9,223 nt of DNA from positions 16,347 through 25,569 of the forward strand of contig DHMW01000007.1 in NCBI GenBank assembly GCA_002405995.1, given 5' to 3'. This DNA is from Oscillospiraceae bacterium UBA4632 (GTDB taxonomy: Bacteria > Bacillota > Clostridia > Oscillospirales > Oscillospiraceae). Position 1 is the stretch's first letter. Each line of letters starts with the position of its first letter. Positions 4,752 through 9,223 of the stretch are shown here, piece by piece. The notes beneath the pieces were generated by a model. That model searched no databases. It was not told the DNA's origin and saw nothing but the letters and a program-made list of their open reading frames with translations. A program made the translations under genes and the position numbers.

Positions 4752-5117
4752 GTGGATATCAATGTGAAACGCGGCGATATTTATTACGCCGATCTTTCGC
4801 CCGTTGTCGGAAGCGAGCAGGGCGGCGTGCGCCCTGTGCTCATCGTGCAGAACGACACGGGCAACCGCTACAGCCCTACGGTGATCGCCGCGGCGATCAC
4901 CTCGCAGATGAACAAGGCGAAGCTCCCCACGCACATCGCGATCTCCGCGCCTGACCACGGGCTGCCGCGCGACAGCGTGGTGCTGCTCGAGCAGATCCGC
5001 ACGCTTGACAAGCGCCGCCTGCGCGAGCGCATGGGGCGCGTGGACGGGGAGCTGATGGAGCGTATCGACGCCGCCATCGCCGTGAGCTTCGGCCTGCAGA
5101 ATACCCAGATGGTATAA
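4752..5117 (+). CDS. mazF: MazF/EndoA-type mRNA interferase (PemK family), apparently orphan
   Basis: A 121-residue PemK/MazF ribonuclease. KRGDIYYADLSPVVGSEQGG, VRPVLIVQND and YSPTVIAAAIT are the family's conserved N-terminal blocks. R27 and T50 sit two residues later than the catalytic Arg25 and Thr48 of Bacillus EndoA, as expected for a slightly longer N-terminus. In Bacillus, EndoA cleaves RNA at UACAU and is neutralised by the upstream-encoded NdoAI. Here the upstream gene is alr, as in Bacillus, but the antitoxin gene is missing from the gap. The start is GTG 4752 with a distant weak CGGAG; a second in-frame GTG at 4764 would give the commoner MKRGDIYY start. Weak initiation fits tightly limited expression. 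The antitoxin may be encoded elsewhere, or the protein may have another control. Confidence 0.93.
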   Translation: MDINVKRGDIYYADLSPVVGSEQGGVRPVLIVQNDTGNRYSPTVIAAAITSQMNKAKLPTHIAISAPDHGLPRDSVVLLEQIRTLDKRRLRERMGRVDGELMERIDAAIAVSFGLQNTQMV

Positions 5118-5121
5118 GACC

Positions 5122-5153
5122 CTCCGGCGCGCCGCCTGTTCCGCGCGCCGGAG
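5122..5153 (+). other. Strong hairpin between mazF and the secreted-protein gene
   Basis: A perfect 11-bp GC stem (CTCCGGCGCGC / GCGCGCCGGAG) with a 10-nt loop (5133-5142). It starts just after the mazF stop and ends directly before the ribosome site of the next gene. There is no T-run, so it is more likely an mRNA-stabilising or processing structure, or partial attenuator, than a full terminator. Confidence 0.6.
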
Positions 5154-5171
5154 AGAAATGAGGACATACAA

Positions 5172-5732
5172 ATGAAAAAGAACCCCAACGCCTTTGCCCG
5201 CTTTACGGGATTGCTGCTGGTGAGCTGCCTGCTGCTCACGCTGACGGCCTTTGCCAGCGGCGGCGCGGGCACGAGCAGCGACCCGCTCGTGACGCTGAGC
5301 TACTTAAACGAAAAATTCCTGCCGCAGGTGCTCTCCGAGGTGGATAAAAAGGCTGAGGCACGGGAAAAGGAGCTGTCCGACAAGCTGTCCGCGCAGGTCA
5401 AGGCCGACGCGGCGGAGTTTGAGCGCAGGTACGGCTCGGCGGCCTCCTCCGGCGCCGGCACGGCGCTCTCGTTCGAGGTCGTGACGCTCGACAAGGGAAG
5501 GACGCTCGCCTGCGATACCGGCTGCGAGGTGATGCTGCGCGTCGGCAGCGCGAGCTGCACCGCCTCGACGAACCCCGGCCTTGTGGACGAGACCGGCGGC
5601 ACGACGGTCGCAAACGGCGGCGCGCTGCAAAAGAACCACCTTTACATGGCGACGATCTCCGGAAACGGCGTGAAGGCGGGAGCGGACGGGACGAAGCTGC
5701 TCGTGCGCGGCGGTTACACGCTGGGACACTGA
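5172..5732 (+). CDS. Secreted protein of unknown function with coiled-coil segment
   Basis: A 186-residue predicted exported protein. GAGGA (5160-5164) lies 7 nt before the start. Residues 1-28 form a typical Sec signal (KK, FARF, then LLLVSCLLLTLTAFA) with probable cleavage after TAFA. Next come SDPLVTLSYLNEKFLPQVLSE and an alanine/lysine/glutamate-rich helix (about 52-95), likely a coiled coil. The C-terminal domain (about 100-186) is beta-like and glycine-rich: FEVVTLDKGRTLACDTGCEVMLRVG, TASTNPGLVDETGG, LQKNHLYMATI and LLVRGGYTLGH. The end pattern (noun of 'treat the start as given, hold nothing after the tail') resembles exported Clostridia proteins I know only as hypothetical. It is the last gene of the lipoprotein-alr-mazF cluster, before a terminator-like hairpin. 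A cell-surface or sporulation role is possible from context but unsupported by a recognised domain. Confidence 0.85.
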   Translation: MKKNPNAFARFTGLLLVSCLLLTLTAFASGGAGTSSDPLVTLSYLNEKFLPQVLSEVDKKAEAREKELSDKLSAQVKADAAEFERRYGSAASSGAGTALSFEVVTLDKGRTLACDTGCEVMLRVGSASCTASTNPGLVDETGGTTVANGGALQKNHLYMATISGNGVKAGADGTKLLVRGGYTLGH

Positions 5733-5752
5733 GGGCAAACGAATAGGAAAGG

Positions 5753-5784
5753 GCGCCTGCGCATAGGATAGCGCAGGCGCTTTT
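5753..5784 (+). terminator. Probable intrinsic terminator of the alr-mazF cluster
   Basis: A perfect 10-bp stem (GCGCCTGCGC / GCGCAGGCGC) with loop ATAGGATA (5763-5770), followed by TTTT. The T-run is short, so some read-through into the small gene at 5808 is likely; I see no promoter in the 23 bp between them. The loop carries the CATAGGATA motif also seen in the 4601-4635 hairpin. Confidence 0.7.
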
Positions 5785-5807
5785 GCGCGCGAGGGGAGGG
5801 GAGTGCC

Positions 5808-6062
5808 GTGGGACCGTGGCATGCGCTGCCGCAGGGGCCGTTTTTCCGCTCGGCAAGGCTCGACTGCGCGCTCGCGCGCCAAATGGGCGCGCTCGTGAGC
5901 GAGACGGAGAACGGGCGTCTGCTCGCCCTGCCGTATGACGAGCAGATGCCCTTCCCGCTGCCGGAGCTGTTCTGCCTTGCCCGCGTCGGCGAGGTGGGGC
6001 GGCAAAGATGCGTCATCTACCGGCTCGACCGGAGAAATTCTCCGGTATTTTGGGGAAAATGA
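5808..6062 (+). CDS. Small protein of unknown function upstream of nrdR
   Basis: An 84-residue predicted cytoplasmic protein starting at GTG 5808, with a very strong AGGGGAGGGGAG ribosome site just upstream. Codon choice is GC-rich at third positions, like the neighbouring genes, which supports real coding. There is no signal peptide or membrane segment. The sequence has a mixed character: WHALPQGPFFRSARLDCALA, then MGALVSETENGRLLALPYDE, then PFPLPELFCLARVGEVG and a basic end. It has three cysteines without a metal-site pattern. I recognise no family. It ends 74 bp before nrdR, inside the region holding the nrdR promoter, so the two need not be co-transcribed. The strong ribosome site is the best evidence that it is translated. 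Confidence 0.6.
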   Translation: MGPWHALPQGPFFRSARLDCALARQMGALVSETENGRLLALPYDEQMPFPLPELFCLARVGEVGRQRCVIYRLDRRNSPVFWGK

Positions 6063-6072
6063 AAATTATGTC

Positions 6073-6101
6073 TACCATATCCGGAAAAGATGTGGTATAC
6101 T
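6073..6101 (+). promoter_or_regulatory. nrdR promoter with overlapping inverted repeat
   Basis: An extended -10, TGG-TATACT (6093-6101), without a good -35. It is overlapped by an imperfect inverted repeat: GTCTACCATATC (6070-6081) and GATGTGGTATAC (6089-6100), with 10 of 12 matched positions and a 7-nt centre. The repeat covers the -10 box, a position suited to repression. It does not match the NrdR-box consensus (ACAnnATATnTTGTGT-like), so the regulator is unknown. Confidence 0.5.
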
Positions 6102-6136
6102 GGCTGTGACTATAAACAGAAAAGAGGTCCTGAGCG

Positions 6137-6592
6137 ATGAAGTGCCCCTATTGCGGCTACAAAGAGAGCAAGGTCATCGATTCCCGCCCCGCCGAGGAGG
6201 GCAGCAGCATCCGCCGCCGGCGCGAGTGCCTGTCCTGCGGCAAGCGCTTTACCACCTATGAGACGGTGGAGAGCCTGCCGATGGTCGTGATCAAAAAGGA
6301 CGGCAGCCGCCAGAGCTTTGATAAGCGCAAGGTGCTCAACGGCATGATCCGTGCGTGCGAGAAGCGCCCCGTCCCCTTTGAGATGCTTGAGCAGAAGGCG
6401 GACGAGATCGAGCAGACGCTGCAGAACTCGCTCGAGCGCGAGGTCAGCACCGAGTACATCGGCGAGCTCGTCATGGACAAGCTGCGCGCCGTGGACGAGG
6501 TCGCCTATGTGCGCTTTGCGTCCGTCTATCGCCAGTTCAAGGACATCGACACGTTCATGAAGGAGCTCAACAAGCTGCTCGAGAGCAAGTGA
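6137..6592 (+). CDS. nrdR: NrdR, repressor of ribonucleotide reductase genes
   Basis: A 151-residue transcriptional repressor that senses ATP/dATP and shuts off ribonucleotide reductase operons by binding paired NrdR boxes. The N-terminal zinc ribbon has C3-x2-C6 and C31-x2-C34 (CPYC...CLSC) with the conserved DSRPAEEGSSIRRRRECLSC and KRFTTYE. The ATP-cone follows (about 49-139): VIKKDGSRQSFDKRKVLNGM, then helices through STEYIGELVMDKLRAVDEVAYVRFASVYRQFKD, all typical. Length is normal. The start is supported by GAGGT (6123-6127), 9 nt upstream. No nrd gene is in the window, so its targets lie elsewhere. The gene converges on the DUF4363 gene with only 2 bp between the stop codons and no terminator, so the two transcripts must overlap. 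Confidence 0.97.
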   Translation: MKCPYCGYKESKVIDSRPAEEGSSIRRRRECLSCGKRFTTYETVESLPMVVIKKDGSRQSFDKRKVLNGMIRACEKRPVPFEMLEQKADEIEQTLQNSLEREVSTEYIGELVMDKLRAVDEVAYVRFASVYRQFKDIDTFMKELNKLLESK

Positions 6593-6594
6593 GG

Positions 6595-6978
6595 CTATAG
6601 GATATTGGGGATGGAGATCTCCTGCATTTCCGACAGCACGGAAAGCTGCGACCTGAGCTCCGCGATACACGCGCGGAACTCGCCCTCGTCCTGCTCAAAG
6701 GCAAAGCTGTCCGCGCGGGCGAGCAAGGATTCGACCTCGTTGAGCTCGCCGTGCTGCAAAATGATGTGAAAATACGTCGCGTGCGCGTCCCAGCTCTCGT
6801 GAAGCGCGGAGAGATCGCCGCGCACGCTATCCCAGTCCTCCGCCTGCGCGGTGCTTTGGAGCTTGTCAAGCTCTGCGCACCAATCTGTGACGAAGCCGTC
6901 GGCGACGGCGGCGTTTGCGAGCGCCGCGCTGAAAAGCGCGAGCAGCAGGCAGAACGGGATCCAGAAAAATCGCTTCAT
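6595..6978 (-). CDS. DUF4363 family exported or anchored protein
   Basis: A 127-residue protein starting at ATG 6978, inside the stop region of the upstream gene (ATGA overlap), with AGGA in the preceding coding sequence as ribosome site. A longer start at 7002 is in frame but less suited to the signal sequence. The N-terminal MKRFFWIPFCLLLALFSAALANA is a signal peptide or membrane anchor. The rest is a helical-hairpin bundle with the DUF4363 pattern: TDWCAELDKLQSTAQAEDWDSVRGDL, SWDAHATYFHIILQHGELNEVESLLARA, EFRACIAELRSQLSVLSEMQ and a terminal SIPNIL. Family members usually sit next to DUF421 membrane proteins, as here. The function is not established. It probably works outside the membrane as a partner of the DUF421 protein. 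Confidence 0.87.
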   Translation of the reverse strand: MKRFFWIPFCLLLALFSAALANAAVADGFVTDWCAELDKLQSTAQAEDWDSVRGDLSALHESWDAHATYFHIILQHGELNEVESLLARADSFAFEQDEGEFRACIAELRSQLSVLSEMQEISIPNIL

Positions 6979-7658
6979 TGGGCGCTGTCCTTTCCGATGC
7001 ACAGAATGTTGCCCGCGCCGTCAAGCGAGAGCAGAAAGATCTCCGACGGGGCGCGGTAGCCCTGCGCGCGCACCTGCTTTTGCAGCCACGCGGCATCCAG
7101 ACCCGCGAGCGAGAGGTTTTCGCCCAGCACCCGCCCGTCGTTGATGAAGATGTGCGGGAGGAATGTGTCGTCCTTGACGGGCTTTCCGAGCTGCTTCGGC
7201 GTTGCGGGCTGCTCGTCGGGATAGAGGAGCACAGAGAGCTGCCCGTCTGTTTCGAGTACCGCGTACTTGACGATCGTGAGGTCCGTCACGCCCTGCGATC
7301 TGAGCTCCTCAATGAGCTCGTCGAGCGTGAAGCGGTTGTGGCGCATCGCGTCCTGCTGCACCTTGCCGTCTAAAATGAGCGCCGTCGGGCTGCCGCAGAT
7401 CAGCCGCCGCAGGCGGATGGAGCGCACGCTCCCCCACGAGAGCAGCATCGAGAGCGACAGCAGCGTTACGATCGGGATGACGCCGTTTAAAAGCGGGATG
7501 CCGAAGTCCTGCATCGGCACGGCGGCAAGGTCCGAGATGAGCAGCGTGAGCACCAGCTCGATGGGCTCCAGCTCGCCGATCTGCCGCTTGCCGAGAAGGC
7601 GCAGCCCGATCATGATAAGGAAATAGAGCACGATCGTGCGGATAAAAGCAGTAGCCAT
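6975..7658 (-). CDS. DUF421 (YetF-like) membrane protein
   Basis: A 227-residue protein of the DUF421/YetF family. I chose ATG 7658, because GGGAGG on the minus strand lies 6 nt before it; the ATG two codons earlier directly abuts the ribosome site. There are three predicted membrane helices: about 5-22 (FIRTIVLYFLIMIGLRLL), 33-49 (IELVLTLLISDLAAVPM) and 54-75. The conserved GKRQIGELEPIELVLTLLIS motif lies between and within the first two. The rest is the cytoplasmic alpha/beta region with LILDGKVQQDAMRHNRFTLDELIEELRSQGV and FINDGRVLGENL. YetF-type proteins are linked to spore and envelope phenotypes in Bacillus, but no biochemical activity is settled. The stop overlaps the start of the DUF4363 gene by 4 nt, indicating translational coupling and a two-gene operon. 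Confidence 0.92.
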   Translation of the reverse strand: MATAFIRTIVLYFLIMIGLRLLGKRQIGELEPIELVLTLLISDLAAVPMQDFGIPLLNGVIPIVTLLSLSMLLSWGSVRSIRLRRLICGSPTALILDGKVQQDAMRHNRFTLDELIEELRSQGVTDLTIVKYAVLETDGQLSVLLYPDEQPATPKQLGKPVKDDTFLPHIFINDGRVLGENLSLAGLDAAWLQKQVRAQGYRAPSEIFLLSLDGAGNILCIGKDSAQ

Positions 7659-7787
7659 AACCATCCTCCCTTTCTGGGAGTTTGCCCCGCGGAGGGGCGA
7701 AATAACCGCTTTCCTCCGGACAATGTCCGGTTGAAAATATATTAAAACCGCAGGAGTGAAAGGAGTCCATGGAGTTTCTCCATCATA
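7659..7787. promoter_or_regulatory. Divergent control region between DUF421 and glmS
   Basis: The region contains the hairpin GCCCC-GCGGA-GGGGC (7684-7698), the perfect 15-nt palindrome CCGGACA-A-TGTCCGG (7716-7730), and an AT-rich block with TATATT (7738-7743) as the best -10 candidate for the glmS leader. A hairpin ATGGAG-TTT-CTCCAT (7769-7783) ends 5 nt before the ribozyme cleavage site. No good -35 box is visible for either direction. The palindrome sits where it could serve as an operator or as the end of a leader hairpin. Confidence 0.4.
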
Positions 7788-7930
7788 AGCGCCAGCGCCC
7801 GCCTTTGGCGGGACGACGAGGTGGGAAGAGGATCGAAGCTTTCGGCGGATGCTTCCCCGTGCCCGTGGGCGCGCACACAGCCGACAAACATGCGGGCGAC
7901 CGCAGAACAAAGGGGCTGTGACCACGGAAA
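7788..7930 (+). promoter_or_regulatory. glmS ribozyme-riboswitch (GlcN6P-sensing, self-cleaving)
   Basis: This matches the conserved core of the glmS ribozyme. The cleavage motif A|GCGCC has the scissile bond between A7788 and G7789. A short P1 stem (CCCGCC-UUU-GGCGGG) and the invariant GACGAGG (about 7813-7819) follow. Next comes GATCGAAGCTTTCGGCGGATGC (split by the family into P2.1/P2.2, with the highly conserved TCGGCGGATGC), then pairing GGGAAG / CTTCCC, CCGTG (7857-7861) with CACGG (7923-7927), and CACAGCC / GGCTGTG (7875-7881 / 7914-7920) in the P3-P4 region. Glucosamine-6-phosphate acts as the cleavage cofactor. Cutting leaves a 5'-OH mRNA that is degraded by RNase J1 in Bacillus, so GlmS product limits its own synthesis. 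It lies directly upstream of glmS, as expected. Confidence 0.95.
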
Positions 7931-8006
7931 AAGCGGCAAATGACTGCGCATTTGTCCTTTTGACGAAGCGGCCTTGCGCCGCAAAGGGGCATTTCTGCCC
8001 ATTTTT
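7931..8006 (+). other. Hairpins between ribozyme and glmS start
   Basis: Three small stems follow the ribozyme: CAAATG-ACTGCG-CATTTG (7937-7954), GCGGC...GCCGC (about 7968-7981), and GGGCA-TTTC-TGCCC followed by ATTTTT (7987-8006). The last resembles a weak terminator with a 5-bp stem. It lies 12 nt before the ribosome site (AAAGGAG, 8018-8024). Attenuation on top of ribozyme control is possible but speculative. Confidence 0.4.
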
Positions 8007-8036
8007 CAAAAATCATCAAAAGGAGAATGTTATCAT

Positions 8037-9223
8037 ATGTGTGGAATCGTTGGATTCATTGGCAAAGAACAGGCGGCCCCCATCCTGCTGGACGGCCTTG
8101 CGCATCTCGAATATCGCGGGTATGACTCCGCGGGGGTGGCTGTCATTTCCTCGGAGCATGAGCTGCAGGTGAGAAAGGCGGTGGGCCGCTTAAAGGTCCT
8201 CAGCGAGCAGATCCACGGCGGCGCGGACCTGGAGGGCTGCATCGGCCTTGGCCACACCCGCTGGGCGACGCACGGCGCGCCGAACATCGTCAATTCCCAC
8301 CCCCACGTGAGCGAAAACGGAAAGTTTGCCGTTATCCACAACGGCATCATCGAAAACTATGTCGAGATCAAGGAATTCCTGATCGGTCAGGGCATCCAGT
8401 TCAAGTCCGAGACCGATACCGAGGTCGTGGCGCAGCTGCTGGAATTCTATTACAACGAGTGCCACGACTTTTTGGAGGCTGTGGGCCGCGTGCTGCGCCG
8501 CATCGAGGGCGCGTATGCGCTCGGGATGCTCTGCACCGACTGCCCCGACCGCATCATCGCCGCGCGCAAGGACGCGCCGCTGCTGCTCGGCTACGGCGAG
8601 GGCTGCAACTTCCTCGCCTCCGACGTGACGGCCATCATCAAGCACACGCGCGACGTCGCGTACATGGAAGACGGCGAGGTCGCCGTGCTGACGCGCGACG
8701 GCATCGAGGTCTACGACGCGCTGGAGCAGAAGGTCGAAAAGAAGCACTTCACCATCGATTGGGAGGTCTCCGCCGCGGAAAAGGGCGGCTACCAGCACTT
8801 CATGCTCAAGGAGATCATGGAGCAGCCCGAGGCGCTGCGCCGCGCGATCTCCCCGCGCATCAAAGACGGCAAGGTCGTCTTTGACGATCTGAAGCTCCCC
8901 GTTGAGAAGATGCGCGAATTTACCCGTATTTTCATCGTCGCCTGCGGCTCTTCGTACCATGTCGGCATGATCGGCAAATATAACCTCGAGCACCTGCTGC
9001 ACCGCAATGTCGAGGTCGTGCTCGCGTCCGAGTTCCGCTACAGCGACCCCATCGTGGACGACAAGTCGCTCGTCATCGTCATCTCTCAGTCGGGCGAAAC
9101 GCTCGACACCATGGCCGCGCTGCGCGAGGCGAAAAAGCGCGGCGGCTACATCCTCTCCATCGTCAACGTGGTCGGCTCGTCCATCGCGCGCGAGTCGGAC
9201 GACGTGCTCTACACCTGGGCCGG
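8037..9223 (+). CDS. glmS: Glutamine-fructose-6-phosphate aminotransferase GlmS (3' truncated by window)
   Basis: GlmS makes glucosamine-6-phosphate from fructose-6-phosphate and glutamine, the first committed step to UDP-GlcNAc and peptidoglycan. The window holds 395 complete codons of about 600, so the gene continues to the right. The class II glutaminase domain starts with the catalytic cysteine directly after Met (MCGIVGFIG), then LEYRGYDSAGVAV, GLGHTRWATHGAPNIVNSHPH, VIHNGIIENY and SETDTEVVAQLL, all canonical. The linker TIDWEVSAAEKGGYQHFMLKEIMEQP leads to the first sugar-isomerase (SIS) domain, with ACGSSYH (C303) and SQSGETLDT from residue 350. The ATG at 8037 is fixed by the N-terminal cysteine requirement, with AAAGGAG 12 nt upstream. 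Expression is controlled by the glmS ribozyme in its leader. Confidence 0.98.
   Translation, partial: MCGIVGFIGKEQAAPILLDGLAHLEYRGYDSAGVAVISSEHELQVRKAVGRLKVLSEQIHGGADLEGCIGLGHTRWATHGAPNIVNSHPHVSENGKFAVIHNGIIENYVEIKEFLIGQGIQFKSETDTEVVAQLLEFYYNECHDFLEAVGRVLRRIEGAYALGMLCTDCPDRIIAARKDAPLLLGYGEGCNFLASDVTAIIKHTRDVAYMEDGEVAVLTRDGIEVYDALEQKVEKKHFTIDWEVSAAEKGGYQHFMLKEIMEQPEALRRAISPRIKDGKVVFDDLKLPVEKMREFTRIFIVACGSSYHVGMIGKYNLEHLLHRNVEVVLASEFRYSDPIVDDKSLVIVISQSGETLDTMAALREAKKRGGYILSIVNVVGSSIARESDDVLYTWA

Noticed and set aside
3885..5171. A 428-residue minus-strand open frame
   Set aside because: It is antisense to alr and mazF, which match known enzymes on the plus strand. The long frame is a by-product of high GC at third codon positions, and its translation is rich in His/Arg/Ala without domain signals.
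6110..6670. A 186-residue minus-strand open frame over nrdR
   Set aside because: It shadows nrdR, which has all zinc-ribbon and ATP-cone motifs, and it lacks a ribosome site.
7769..7921. A 50-codon open frame with AAAGGAG just upstream, running through the glmS ribozyme
   Set aside because: The ribosome site is only 3 nt from the ATG, the frame lies wholly on the conserved ribozyme sequence, and the encoded peptide is highly basic and featureless. The ribozyme explains the sequence.
8190..9002. A 270-residue minus-strand open frame
   Set aside because: It is antisense to glmS, whose plus-strand translation is canonical.

Overview
The window looks like chromosomal DNA from a fairly high-GC, endospore-forming Firmicute, most likely a gut Clostridia lineage such as Oscillospiraceae/Ruminococcaceae. 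The reasons are strong Shine-Dalgarno sites, a reverse rubrerythrin, a lipoprotein of the GerS/LolA-like kind next to alanine racemase and MazF/EndoA, a BioY gene with a BirA operator, and a glmS ribozyme before glmS. The genus is an inference and cannot be fixed from the sequence alone.

Layout. (1) Positions 1-728: a small, visibly more AT-rich module with two divergent genes, an XRE-type repressor (minus) and a 64-residue helical protein (plus). They share overlapping face-to-face promoters with repeated AAGATGAAGT motifs, and the module is flanked by a long inverted repeat of about 70 bp. (2) Positions 729-1007: no gene, but three strong hairpins. (3) Positions 1008-1642: bioY (biotin ECF transporter S component) behind a consensus promoter whose -35 box lies inside a BirA-type operator. 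(4) Positions 1650-2561: reverse rubrerythrin. Its 3' end is duplicated in frame around a 138-bp insert made of palindromes, followed by a strong terminator. (5) Positions 2562-5784: a TTGTAC repeat array and tandem promoters, then a plus-strand cluster of lipoprotein (GerS-like), alr, orphan mazF/ndoA and a secreted coiled-coil protein, ending at a hairpin terminator. (6) Positions 5808-6592: a small unknown gene and nrdR, the ribonucleotide reductase repressor. (7) Positions 6595-7658, minus strand: a translationally coupled DUF421 (YetF-like membrane protein) and DUF4363 pair, tail to tail with nrdR with only 2 bp between the stop codons. (8) Positions 7788-9223: glmS ribozyme and the 5' two-thirds of glmS, running off the window.

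How the genes fit together. Most are housekeeping genes under cis control that can be read directly: biotin feedback on bioY through BirA, and GlcN6P feedback on glmS through the ribozyme. Alr and GlmS both feed peptidoglycan synthesis (D-alanine and glucosamine-6-phosphate). The lipoprotein-alr-mazF order parallels the gerS-alr2 neighbourhood of Clostridioides difficile and the alr-ndoA neighbourhood of Bacillus, but no MazE-type antitoxin gene is visible here. The least explained parts are the inverted-repeat-flanked XRE module, the palindromic insert at the rubrerythrin 3' end, the TTGTAC array, and a CATAGGATA-type motif found in the loops of three separate intergenic hairpins.
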